Assembly: GCA_039184055.1 (NCBI GenBank)
Contig: JBCDBH010000274.1
Location: 1 to 8,028 of the forward strand
Source: JBCDBH01 sp039184055
GTDB lineage: Bacteria > Acidobacteriota > Thermoanaerobaculia > Multivoradales > J023
DNA length: 8,028 nucleotides
Direction: 5' to 3'
How positions within the stretch are numbered: the stretch's first letter is position 1; each line of letters starts with the position of its first letter. Under the pieces are notes generated by a model, which searched no databases, was not told the origin of the DNA, and worked only from the letters and a program-made list of their open reading frames with translations. The translations under genes were made by a program, and so were the position numbers. Positions 1-6,687 of this stretch are shown one piece after another.

Positions 1-771
1 GGGGTCGATTACGAGCCGATGATCTTGGTGTTCCGATCCCGGGCGCTATGGCTCATGGGGCAACCCGACGAGGCCGAACGAGCCAGTCGGCTCGCGCTGG
101 AGTCGGCGGCGGTGACCAATCACCCGTCGTCGAACGCCTCCACCCTGGAAAACCACGGTTTGTTGGAGCTCATGCGTCGAGACGATCGGGCCGCGGCATC
201 GTACGTCCGGCAGTGTCTCGCCTTGTCGCGTGAGTACGGTTTCTTGCATTTCCGTCTCTCGGGCGAGGCGATTCTCGTCAGCGCGGAGAGTCGGTACGCC
301 GCGCTCGCCGCTGGCGATCACGATGTCGTGGAGCGCATCAGCGCCGCGAAACACGCCATCGATTGTCTGCAGGAACACGGGATTCTGTTTTTCTGCTTGC
401 CGTGTTGGGCGACCCTGGCCGAGGCCTGCATCGCTTTTGGTCGATTCCGCGACGCCGAAGAGATGATCGACAAAGCTCTGGCGATCTCCGGACCCGACGG
501 GGTGCGCTATTGGGAAGCCGAGCTGTACCGTCTGACCGGTGCGCTGGCATGGGCGCGTGACGACTCCGAAGGTGCACGCACCGGGTACCACCAGGCGCTC
601 GCCATGGCGCGTGAGCAAGGCGCGCTATCGCTCGAGCTCCGTGCCGCGACGAGTCTCTTCGAGCTCGAGGGCGACGCCGACTCACACGCTCTCTTGGCCG
701 AAGTGTTCGGTCGCTTCACCGAAGGCTTCGACACACCCGATCTGAAACACGCCGCCGAGCTGCTCGCATAG
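1..771 (+). CDS. C-terminal TPR region of a cyclase/AAA-ATPase-type signalling protein (5' partial)
   Basis: The reading frame is open from base 1, so the gene began upstream and 256 residues of its C-terminus remain; the ATG at 19 is probably internal. The fragment is made of helical repeats of TPR type, with recurring Ala/Leu-rich helix pairs such as the one around PDEAERASRLALESA. Two stretches match, from memory, the conserved C-terminal end of large bacterial proteins that join a class III adenylate/guanylate cyclase (or another sensor/effector) to an AAA ATPase and TPRs: SLELRAATSL (nt 628-657) and FTEGFDTPDL (nt 715-744). The cyclase or ATPase part cannot be seen here, and the same C-terminal TPR module is also used in transcriptional regulators and kinases, so the catalytic output is unknown. 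It is a probable cytoplasmic regulator. The TAG stop shares its last base with the first hairpin of the array that follows. Confidence 0.75.
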   Translation, partial: GVDYEPMILVFRSRALWLMGQPDEAERASRLALESAAVTNHPSSNASTLENHGLLELMRRDDRAAASYVRQCLALSREYGFLHFRLSGEAILVSAESRYAALAAGDHDVVERISAAKHAIDCLQEHGILFFCLPCWATLAEACIAFGRFRDAEEMIDKALAISGPDGVRYWEAELYRLTGALAWARDDSEGARTGYHQALAMAREQGALSLELRAATSLFELEGDADSHALLAEVFGRFTEGFDTPDLKHAAELLA

Positions 772-960
772 CGCGTTTCCGAACGCGCATGTCTTTCCAA
801 GCACGTTTCCGAACGTGCTGCCTTTTAGCGCGTTTCCGAACGCGCATGTTTTTCCAAGCGCGTTTCCGAACGCGCATGTTTTTCCAAGCGCGTTTCCGAA
901 CGCGCATGTTTTTCCAAGCGCGTTTCCGAACGTGCTGCCTTTTAGTGCGTTTCTGAACAG
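771..960 (+). repeat. Tandem array of seven hairpin units, terminator-like
   Basis: Units start at 771, 801, 828, 858, 888, 918 and 945. Units 1-6 are 30, 27, 30, 30, 30 and 27 bases; unit 7 is a decayed partial copy. Each full unit has an inverted repeat, GCGCGTT-TCCG-AACGCGC (7-bp stem, 4-base loop), then a T-rich spacer. Spacer type A is ATGTTTTTCCAA (C for one T in unit 1); type B is TGCCTTTTA (units 2 and 6). The third stem pair is G-C in units 1, 3, 4 and 5, A-T in unit 2 and G-T in unit 6, so pairing survives sequence change. The T tract follows the stem only when read on the + strand, and the array begins at the stop codon of the upstream gene. I infer stacked intrinsic terminators or a 3' mRNA-stabilising element. 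Ten-residue periodic open frames across it are a by-product of the 30-base period. Confidence 0.85.
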
Positions 961-1053
961 ACCCTTCCCATCGACGAACGCGCCACGGGCCGATCGGGCT
1001 GCATAGCCTGGCGCGAGTCTTGCTGTGATCGAGCATATGTGTCAGTCGAATTC

Positions 1054-1058
1054 GGAGG
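1054..1058 (+). promoter_or_regulatory. Ribosome binding site that sets the permease start
   Basis: GGAGG lies four bases before the ATG at 1063. The in-frame GTG at 1039 has no purine-rich motif upstream, so 1063 is preferred as the start. Confidence 0.6.
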
Positions 1059-1062
1059 CGCC

Positions 1063-3492
1063 ATGATCACGCAGCTCGTCGACTCGTTTGTCCAGGATCT
1101 TCGTATCGCCATGCGCACGTTGGCCAAGCGGCCGGCGTGGAGTGGGGTGGCGGTGTTCGTGTTGGCGCTGGGGATCGGCGCCAACGTGGCGATTTTTTCG
1201 GTGGCCTACAGTGTGATGGCGCGACCGTTGCCGTACGAAGCGCCGGATCGTCTGGCGTCGTTGTGGCCGGGCGAGATGATCAACAAGCAGGCGTATGTGG
1301 CGTTGGCGGAGCGGACGTCGAGCTTCGCGGCGGTGAGCGTGTCGGTGCCGTGGGCCTGGCCGCTGGCCGACGCGGGTGGCGAGCCGGAGGTGGTGACGGC
1401 GGGACGGGTGACGGCGAGTCATTTCGAGGTCTTGGCGGCACGACCGGAGCTCGGTCGGTTGTTCGACGAGACGGCGCAGGAGCCGGGAAACGAACGGGTG
1501 GCGGTGCTCGGGCACGCCTTGTGGCAACGACGCTACGGTGGTGATCCGTCGATTCTCGGGCGGACGATCCATCTCGACGGACATGCCCACGAGGTGATCG
1601 GGGTGATGCCGGCATCGCATCGACCGCTCGATCCGTCGTGGCAGCTGTGGACGCCGCTGCCGATCGACCGCACCGACACGGATGATCTGGCGCGGTCGTT
1701 TTACCTTCGGCCGGTGGCGCGACTGGCGCCGGGGGTGACGATGGAACGGGCGAGCGCGGAGGTGCGCGCTTTGGCGGCGGCGCTCCGCGACGAGAATCCC
1801 CAGCGCTTTACCAATGATCGGGTGGAGAGCGCGCGGGCGTTGCCGCTCGCCGAGGTAATCGTCGGTGATGCCCGGCCGATGATGCGTTTGCTCTTCGCGG
1901 CGGTGTCGCTGATTTTCTTGGCGGCGTGCGCGAATGTCGCGACGCTCTTGCTCACTCGGGCGACGACGCGTCGTCGAGAGCTCGCGGTGCGTCGCGCGCT
2001 CGGCGCCGGGCGGAGTCGGATCGCACGTCAATTGCTCACCGAGAGCCTGGTGTTGGCGCTCGTCGGTGGCGTCTGTGGCGTGCTGACGGCGGTGTGGACG
2101 TTCGATGTCTTGCGGGCGCAATTGCCGGCGGGCATGCCACGTTTGAACGAGATCGCGCTCGATCGACCGGTGCTGCTCTTCGCGGTGGTCTTGGCGGTAG
2201 TGGCGGCGGCGTTTTTCGGCAGTGTGCCGGCGTGGCGTGGCGCCCGGGTCGACGCCGCCGAGCCGTTGCGAGGTCACGGTGGCACGGCGGGGCGACGACA
2301 TCATGGGCTCGCCGAGCTCCTGGTGGTGGCGCAAGTGGCGTCGGCGGTGGTGTTGCTCGCTGGAGCGGCGCTCTTGCTCCAGAGTCTGCTGGCGCTCGGT
2401 CGGGTGGACCCGGGATTCGCCACCGAGAACCGGCTCACCCTGTTGTTGGTGCCGCCGGCGGTGCGCTATGCCGAGCCGGAGGAACGGGTGACGTTCTGGC
2501 GTCAAGTCCGTGAAGAGCTCAATCGTGTACCGGGAGTGCGGGCCGCCGAGGCGACTCATATCTTGCCGTTCGGCGCCGGGAATTGGAGCTTTCCGTATCG
2601 CTACGAGGGTCAAGTGATTCCGCCGGATCAGCCGATGGGAACCTCGTTGCCGGTGGCCAATTTTCGGGTGGTGACCGAAGACTATTTCCGCGCCATGGAG
2701 ATTCCACTGCTCGCTGGACGTCCCTTCCGCAGCGCCGACCGAGCCGATGGCGCACCGGTCGGGATGATCAATCGCACCTTGGCGGAGCAGCTGTGGCCCG
2801 GAGAGTCGGCGGTCGGCAAGACGATCTATCTCTTTGGCTCCGAAGCGAATGCCTTCACGGTGACCGGCGTGGTGGCGGATGTCCATCAACATTCGTTACG
2901 CCACGCGCCGGTGGCGGAGATGTACCGACCGTTGGCGCAATATCCCGATCCCGGGTCGTTTCGCTTCGTGGTGCATACCGAGGGCGATCCGATGACGCTG
3001 CTGCCGGCGCTCAGCGCGGCGGTATGGTCGGTGGATCCTCAGGTGCCGATCACCTCGGTGAATCAGCTCGAAGCGGTGGTCGCCGGGGCGGTGGCCGACG
3101 CGCGGACGGCGGCCCGGCTGGTCGGCGCGTTCGCCGTGCTGGCGCTCGTGCTCGGCTGTGTCGGTATTCTCGGTTTGGTGTCGTACAGCGTCGAGCAACG
3201 ACGCCGCGAGGTCGGGATCCGCTTGGCGCTCGGCGCCGGGCGTCGACGGGTGATCGCGGGCGTGTTGAGCCGTGGGTTTCGTCTGGCGTTCGGCGGCGCG
3301 GTGCTCGGTGTGGTGGTCGTGGTGTTGGCGAGCGATGTGGTCGCCGCGTTGCTCTACGGCGTGGCGCCGAACGATCCGCTGACTCTCTTCACCGTCGCCT
3401 CGGGGATGGCGGTGCTCGCCCTGGCGGCGTGCTGGTGGCCGGCACGACGCGCCGCGCGGGTCGATCCGGTTCACGCTTTGCGTTCTGACTGA
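1063..3492 (+). CDS. ADOP-like duplicated FtsX/MacB-type permease
   Basis: This is a predicted inner-membrane protein of 809 residues from the ATG at 1063 (817 from an alternative GTG at 1039). The N-terminus carries the family hallmark DLRIAMRTL, then LALGIGANVAIFSV and RPLPYEAPDRL. The layout is doubled: TM1 (about residues 26-50), a MacB-type periplasmic domain (about 55-265), an FtsX three-helix block (about 272-395, with RELAVRRALGAGRSRI), a second TM near 415-446, a second periplasmic domain, and a second FtsX block (about 683-800, with RREVGIRLALGAGRRRV). In the ADOP family each chain holds two FtsX domains and the genes normally lack a neighbouring ABC ATPase; that holds here on both sides. 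The substrate is unknown; export or mechanotransmission by analogy with MacB/LolC is inference. The length is typical, the frame is intact, and nothing looks truncated. No clear promoter is seen between the hairpin array and the start. Confidence 0.92.
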   Translation: MITQLVDSFVQDLRIAMRTLAKRPAWSGVAVFVLALGIGANVAIFSVAYSVMARPLPYEAPDRLASLWPGEMINKQAYVALAERTSSFAAVSVSVPWAWPLADAGGEPEVVTAGRVTASHFEVLAARPELGRLFDETAQEPGNERVAVLGHALWQRRYGGDPSILGRTIHLDGHAHEVIGVMPASHRPLDPSWQLWTPLPIDRTDTDDLARSFYLRPVARLAPGVTMERASAEVRALAAALRDENPQRFTNDRVESARALPLAEVIVGDARPMMRLLFAAVSLIFLAACANVATLLLTRATTRRRELAVRRALGAGRSRIARQLLTESLVLALVGGVCGVLTAVWTFDVLRAQLPAGMPRLNEIALDRPVLLFAVVLAVVAAAFFGSVPAWRGARVDAAEPLRGHGGTAGRRHHGLAELLVVAQVASAVVLLAGAALLLQSLLALGRVDPGFATENRLTLLLVPPAVRYAEPEERVTFWRQVREELNRVPGVRAAEATHILPFGAGNWSFPYRYEGQVIPPDQPMGTSLPVANFRVVTEDYFRAMEIPLLAGRPFRSADRADGAPVGMINRTLAEQLWPGESAVGKTIYLFGSEANAFTVTGVVADVHQHSLRHAPVAEMYRPLAQYPDPGSFRFVVHTEGDPMTLLPALSAAVWSVDPQVPITSVNQLEAVVAGAVADARTAARLVGAFAVLALVLGCVGILGLVSYSVEQRRREVGIRLALGAGRRRVIAGVLSRGFRLAFGGAVLGVVVVVLASDVVAALLYGVAPNDPLTLFTVASGMAVLALAACWWPARRAARVDPVHALRSD

Positions 3493-3519
3493 TCGTGTGG
3501 TCCACGTCGGCGGTTCGGT

Positions 3520-3548
3520 TTGACCCGCGTGGGGTGGGCGGCTAGACT
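3520..3548 (+). promoter_or_regulatory. Candidate sigma70 promoter P1 upstream of the 3702 gene
   Basis: TTGACC (3520-3525), a 17-base spacer, then TAGACT (3543-3548). Spacing is optimal and the boxes match the consensus at five and four of six positions. Transcription would start near 3555, giving a leader of about 147 bases. It begins 28 bases after the permease stop, so it would drive the next two genes independently. Confidence 0.5.
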
Positions 3549-3598
3549 TTCCAGGTCCAATCGCACAGGCGGTGAGTCGGCTTCGGGGTCGCGATTTC

Positions 3599-3627
3599 TT
3601 GACCCTCGGTTGCTGGGGTCTTACACT
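3599..3627 (+). promoter_or_regulatory. Candidate sigma70 promoter P2 upstream of the 3702 gene
   Basis: TTGACC (3599-3604), a 17-base spacer, then TACACT (3622-3627). It has the same -35 box and spacing as the candidate 79 bases upstream. The predicted start near 3634 leaves a leader of about 68 bases. It could be the main promoter, with P1 as a second start. Confidence 0.5.
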
Positions 3628-3701
3628 GACCGCGCCAGGCTCAGCGAGACACAGACGTTTGGGCACTTCTGAGACCGCTACGGAAAGACTGCCACACGCG
3701 C

Positions 3702-4376
3702 ATGATCACGGGTTACAACACCGACGTTCGTTACGGCGACCTCGTCCTTCACGTCCAGACCGAGGACAAAGGGCATGGCAACCCGTTTATCGAAAGCCTG
3801 ATTTACTACGGTGGCCAGGTGGTGGTCGCCAAGCGCGCCAGCTACGCCGATTTGCTGCAGAACGGCCAGGGCAACGATGCGGTGATGAGCCTCATGGATC
3901 ATCAGCACCGCATGATGATCAAGGCGATCCGCGCCGGCAAATTCGACGAACGGATTCGGGCCTTCGCTCCCGACAAGCGGCTGCGCGAGAAGACCGATAC
4001 CACCGACGTCGAGCTCGGTGACGATGTCGGTCGCACCCTCGATCAGGTGATTCTCGAATATTTGACCAGCGAGGCCGAACAGGAGCAGCTGGTGTTGGTG
4101 ATGGAGAACGAGATCGACCTGTCGCTCGGTGAGCCGGCGATGTTGTCGTTGCGCACCCGTTCGTCGAAGAGCGGTGACGCGGTCGGTGGCGCCAAGGTGA
4201 CCGCGAAGATGATTTCGACCTTCGGTGGCCCGCGCACGCTCGGTGTCGGCACCACCGATCTCGAGGGTCTCTTGCGTCTCGCCATCGATGTGCCGGCAGT
4301 CGACCGGGGCACGGCGGCTTTGATCATCACCGCGGCGAGCGATATCGGTCGCGCCGAAATCAAGCATCTCCTCTGA
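3702..4376 (+). CDS. Conserved uncharacterised protein, possible C-terminal beta-sandwich
   Basis: A 224-residue soluble protein with no signal peptide or membrane segment. I do not know a function. The N-terminal third (GYNTDVRYGDLVLHVQTEDK, then NPFIESLIYYGGQVVVAKRA at about residues 27-46, then LMDHQHRMMIKAIRAGKFD at 64-82) resembles hypothetical proteins I recall from Acidobacteriota and Myxococcota. The middle, about 84-143, is charged. The C-terminal part, about 145-224, alternates hydrophobic and polar residues with Gly/Asp turns (GGAKVTAKM, TTDLEGLLRLAI), as in Ig-like or carboxypeptidase-regulatory-like beta-sandwiches; that is inference. The ATG at 3702 has only a weak, distant GGAAAG (3682-3687) before it. 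The ThiS-like gene starts three bases after the stop, so the two are very probably co-transcribed and translationally coupled. Confidence 0.8.
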   Translation: MITGYNTDVRYGDLVLHVQTEDKGHGNPFIESLIYYGGQVVVAKRASYADLLQNGQGNDAVMSLMDHQHRMMIKAIRAGKFDERIRAFAPDKRLREKTDTTDVELGDDVGRTLDQVILEYLTSEAEQEQLVLVMENEIDLSLGEPAMLSLRTRSSKSGDAVGGAKVTAKMISTFGGPRTLGVGTTDLEGLLRLAIDVPAVDRGTAALIITAASDIGRAEIKHLL

Positions 4377-4379
4377 GTC

Positions 4380-4595
4380 ATGACCGCAACCTCTTTGACC
4401 ATCGAAGTCAACGGCGAGCCCATGGTGGTGCAGTCGGGCGATACCGTGGCCTCCGTGGTGAGCCGCTCGGGGCGCGATCCGCGCGCCGTGGCGGTGGAGT
4501 ACAACGGTGAGATCCTGCCGCGTGACCGCTACCAGGGAACGGCCCTGGCGCTCGGCGATCGCATCGAGATCGTGCACTTCGTCCAGGGCGGCTGA
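4380..4595 (+). CDS. thiS: ThiS-family ubiquitin-like sulfur carrier
   Basis: A 71-residue beta-grasp protein ending in VQGG. The C-terminal Gly-Gly is the feature that lets ThiS be adenylated and converted to a thiocarboxylate, the sulfur donor for the thiazole ring of thiamine. Family-typical blocks are TIEVNGEPM, GDTVASVV, VAVEYNGEILPRDRY (compare the ALAINQQIVPREQW region of E. coli ThiS) and LGDRIEIVHFVQGG. The size matches (ThiS is about 65-70 residues). It starts three bases after the upstream stop and has no ribosome binding site of its own, which fits translational coupling. No thiG, thiF, thiO or thiE lies in the window, so a role in another sulfur transfer pathway is possible; the symbol rests on sequence alone. 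Confidence 0.88.
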   Translation: MTATSLTIEVNGEPMVVQSGDTVASVVSRSGRDPRAVAVEYNGEILPRDRYQGTALALGDRIEIVHFVQGG

Positions 4596-4619
4596 ACCTC
4601 TCCAATCCCGCGGCGACGC

Positions 4620-4649
4620 TTGTCAAACACCGGCGTGGCCGGTTATGAT
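4620..4649 (+). promoter_or_regulatory. Promoter of the tRNA-Lys/tRNA-Leu unit
   Basis: TTGTCA (4620-4625), 18 bases, TATGAT (4644-4649). The expected start is near 4656, about five bases before the tRNA-Lys 5' end, a position typical of stable RNA promoters. Confidence 0.6.
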
Positions 4650-4660
4650 CCGCGATCCGT

Positions 4661-4736
4661 GGGCCGCTAGCTCAATTGGCAGAGCAGCAGACTCTTAATC
4701 TGCGGGTTCTAGGTTCGATTCCTAGGCGGCTCACCA
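4661..4736 (+). tRNA. tRNA-Lys (anticodon CTT)
   Basis: The full cloverleaf can be traced: acceptor GGGCCGC (4661-4667) with GCGGCTC (4726-4732, one G-T pair), D stem GCTC/GAGC, anticodon stem GCAGA/TCTGC (4687-4691 and 4699-4703) around loop CTCTTAA, T stem CTAGG/CCTAG with loop TTCGATT. The anticodon CTT is at 4694-4696 and reads the AAG codon. The discriminator base is A and the CCA end is encoded (4734-4736). Confidence 0.97.
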
Positions 4737-4810
4737 TTTCCCTGCCCGGACCCACCGTAGCGCACGTGCCGCTCGCCTCGGCACCTTCGATCCGTGGCCC
4801 AGGACAGTCC

Positions 4811-4897
4811 GCGAAAGTGGCGGAATTGGTATACGCGCTAGATTTAGGATCTAGTCCCGGAAACGGGATGGGGGTTCGAGTCCCCCCTTTCGCACCA
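4811..4897 (+). tRNA. tRNA-Leu (anticodon TAG)
   Basis: A class II tRNA with a long variable arm. Acceptor GCGAAAG (4811-4817) pairs with CTTTCGC (4887-4893); anticodon stem CTAGA/TCTAG surrounds loop TTTAGGA, giving anticodon TAG at 4845-4847; the variable arm is TCCCG-GAAA-CGGGA; T stem GGGGG/CCCCC encloses TTCGAGT; CCA is encoded at 4895-4897. The 74-base gap from tRNA-Lys shows no promoter, so both are probably one transcript. A six-T run (4904-4909) follows seven bases after the tRNA and may terminate part of the transcription before tig. Confidence 0.97.
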
Positions 4898-4964
4898 TTC
4901 GGCTTTTTTCTTCCCGAGGCCATCTTTCCATGAGGCCAGTCTTTTCGAGAGGTCGACAGCACCG

Positions 4965-6278
4965 ATGAGTATCGTTACCGCTATCGAGGAAGCGGGTCCG
5001 TGGCGTAAGCGCGTGACCGTCGAAATTCCCGCCGCCGAAGTGTCTGGTGAGCTCGACAAGATCATTCGTGAGTTCGCCAAGCATGCGCAATTGCCCGGTT
5101 TTCGTCCCGGCAAGGCCCCGAAGGGCATGATCCGGAAGCGTTTTCGCGCCGAGATCGAAAAAGAGGCTCGTGAGCAGTTGTTGCCGCGTTTTTGGCAGCA
5201 GGCCGAGAAAGAGGCCGAGCTCGACGCGGTGCTGCCTCCCGAGCTGGTCGGTGAGGTCGACATCGTCGACGGCGAGCCCGCGGTGTTCATCGCCGAGGTC
5301 GAGATCCGACCCGAGATCGCGCTCGACAACCTCGAGTTCACCTTGCCCGAAGATCCGACGACCCCCACCGAGGTCGAGATCGACGAGGCGATCGAAGAGC
5401 TGTGTCGCACCAACGGAACGTGGGAAGCGGTCGACCGAGGCGCGAGCCGTGGTGATCGGGTCGCCGGACGGATTCGCATCGTCACGGGCAGCGACGCCGA
5501 AGAGGGCGACGCCGACGGTGACGACGCCGAACCCGAGTGGCAGGATTTCGCCATCGAGGTCGGCGATCAGCAGGTGTGGGAAGAGCTGTCGTTGGCGGTC
5601 ACCGAGCAGGCGGCCGGTAGCACCGCGACCTTCGAGCGTGGTGGTACCGCTGGCGAGGAGGGCGAAGAGGCGCCCGAGCCGATCCGCTACGGGGTGGCGA
5701 TCGACACGGTGGAGGAGCGCGAGCCCCACGCCTTCGACGACGAGCTCGCCAAGAAGGTGGGCGATTTCGAGGATGCCGACGCCTTGCGCAAGGCGGTGGT
5801 CGATCAGCTCGAGATGAACAAGAAGCGCGAGGTGCAGATGAAGCGTCAGAAGGCGCTCTTCGAGCAGATGCGCGAGCGTTATCCGCTCGAGCCGCCACGT
5901 GGTTTGGTGACCCAAGAAGCCGAGATCATGATGCGTGAGCAAATGGGCGAAATGGCGCGCCAGGGCATCGATCTCGAGCAGGCTGGGATCGACTGGCAGG
6001 GTTTGGGTGAGCAGATGCGGCCCCACGCCGAGCGGCGGGTGCACGAGCGTTTGCTCCTCGATGCGATCGGCGCTGAACGGGAGGTCGAGCCGGAGGACGA
6101 CGTCGTCAACGGTGCGATCGCCATGATGGCCCGGCAGGAAGGCATGGCGCCGATGCAGATGCGCCGCGAGCTCGAGGAGCGCGGCACGCTGGAGGATTTG
6201 GTGGCTCGTCTGCGTCGGCAAAAGGTGCTCGAGCAGATGCTCGGAACGGACGACGACGAGGCTGCCGACGACGAGTAG
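4965..6278 (+). CDS. tig: Trigger factor, with degenerate PPIase domain
   Basis: Ribosome-associated chaperone that shields nascent chains at the exit tunnel; 437 residues, the usual length. The ribosome-binding N-domain spans about 1-120, with the docking-loop signature GFRPGKAP at residues 45-52. A middle region (about 150-250) sits where the FKBP-like prolyl isomerase belongs: it keeps the entry pattern (DRV at 164-166) and a beta-rich FAIEVGD, but the family's IPGFE-type active-site stretch and its aromatic pocket residues are absent, and an acidic insert fills about 176-190. The C-terminal helical arms follow (about 255-425), then a very acidic tail (TDDDEAADDE). The start is the ATG at 4965 with a weak GAGAGG 12 bases before it. 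It lies 67 bases after tRNA-Leu, may be partly read from the tRNA promoter, and heads the tig-clpP-clpX order common in bacteria. Identification is firm; loss of isomerase activity is inference. Confidence 0.95.
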   Translation: MSIVTAIEEAGPWRKRVTVEIPAAEVSGELDKIIREFAKHAQLPGFRPGKAPKGMIRKRFRAEIEKEAREQLLPRFWQQAEKEAELDAVLPPELVGEVDIVDGEPAVFIAEVEIRPEIALDNLEFTLPEDPTTPTEVEIDEAIEELCRTNGTWEAVDRGASRGDRVAGRIRIVTGSDAEEGDADGDDAEPEWQDFAIEVGDQQVWEELSLAVTEQAAGSTATFERGGTAGEEGEEAPEPIRYGVAIDTVEEREPHAFDDELAKKVGDFEDADALRKAVVDQLEMNKKREVQMKRQKALFEQMRERYPLEPPRGLVTQEAEIMMREQMGEMARQGIDLEQAGIDWQGLGEQMRPHAERRVHERLLLDAIGAEREVEPEDDVVNGAIAMMARQEGMAPMQMRRELEERGTLEDLVARLRRQKVLEQMLGTDDDEAADDE

Positions 6279-6406
6279 AAGGGGGATCGTTGATCCCGAA
6301 TGTGGGATGCGCGCTCCCGCGGATGGCGGTAACATGGCAGGGCGCCTCGTGGACGGGTACGGCCATCGGTTCGTATGTGGAAGCGAACGGTTCCGACTCG
6401 GCCGAA

Positions 6407-6511
6407 CGCGGCCCGGCCTGTCGCGGCCCGGCCGATCGCGGCCCGGCCTGTCGCGGCCCAGCCGATCGTGGCCCGGCCTGTCGTGGCCCGGCCGATCGCG
6501 GCCCGGATCAT
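6407..6511. repeat. Seven tandem 15-base GC-rich repeats
   Basis: Units start at 6407, 6422, 6437, 6452, 6467, 6482 and 6497. The core is CGCGGCCCGGCC plus a three-base end that alternates TGT, GAT, TGT, GAT, TGT, GAT; the last unit ends GGATCAT. The true period is therefore 30 bases (3.5 copies). Differences are few: A for G in unit 4 and CGT for CGC in units 5 and 6. Neighbouring GGCC blocks can pair across the unit joints (GGCC-N6-GGCC). Near-identity suggests recent expansion by slippage or unequal exchange. Confidence 0.9.
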
Positions 6512-6568
6512 CGAAAACACGAGGGCGCGTGCATCGGTCCGGTGATCGGTGACGAAGAACACGACTCG

Positions 6569-6580
6569 GACACGCGTGTC
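6569..6580. promoter_or_regulatory. Perfect 12-base palindrome upstream of clpP
   Basis: GACACGCGTGTC reads the same on both strands and overlaps a second dyad, ACACGAC (6559-6565) with GTCGTGT (6578-6584). It lies about 108 bases before the clpP start, a plausible place for an operator. It does not match the CIRCE element of HrcA. A chance palindrome in GC-rich DNA cannot be excluded. Confidence 0.3.
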
Positions 6581-6687
6581 GTGTCAGTGCGAAGCCGGCG
6601 GTATCTCGAAGTTCACGATCAACGATTCACCCACCGCCCGTCGCATCGTCTTTCCCATCTCATTCACTCTTCAGAGACGAGGTTGTC

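Larger units (their letters stand above)
6279..6687 (+). other. 409-base tig-clpP intergenic region
   Basis: No gene is supported here. Five bases after the tig stop is a short hairpin, GGGATC-GTT-GATCCC (6283-6297), with no T run, so at best a weak attenuator. The middle holds seven tandem 15-base repeats (6407-6511), and 6569-6580 is a perfect palindrome. I found no convincing sigma70 or heat-shock promoter for clpP, although a gap this long suggests one exists. Open frames across the repeat on both strands come from its period being divisible by three and its lack of stops. Confidence 0.6.

Noticed and set aside
771..960. CRISPR array
   Set aside because: The units abut with constant short spacers of two types, there are no unique spacers of 25-40 bases, and no cas gene is present.
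716..1036. Frames on both strands encoding ten-residue peptide repeats over the hairpin array
   Set aside because: The 30-base unit is a multiple of three, so any stop-free frame gives a periodic peptide; there is no ribosome binding site, and the stem symmetry explains the sequence better.
1042..2892. Long 616-residue open frame on the - strand inside the permease gene
   Set aside because: It is antisense to a confident family member; its Arg/His-rich composition is what the GC-rich complement of a coding frame gives.
3678..4577. 299-residue open frame on the - strand
   Set aside because: It is the shadow of the 3702 gene and thiS, both supported on the + strand by family features and spacing.
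6605..6660. Heat-shock (sigma32-type) promoter for clpP, CTCGAA and TCCCATCT
   Set aside because: The two boxes are 42 bases apart, far beyond the usual 13-17, and no alternative -35 is present.
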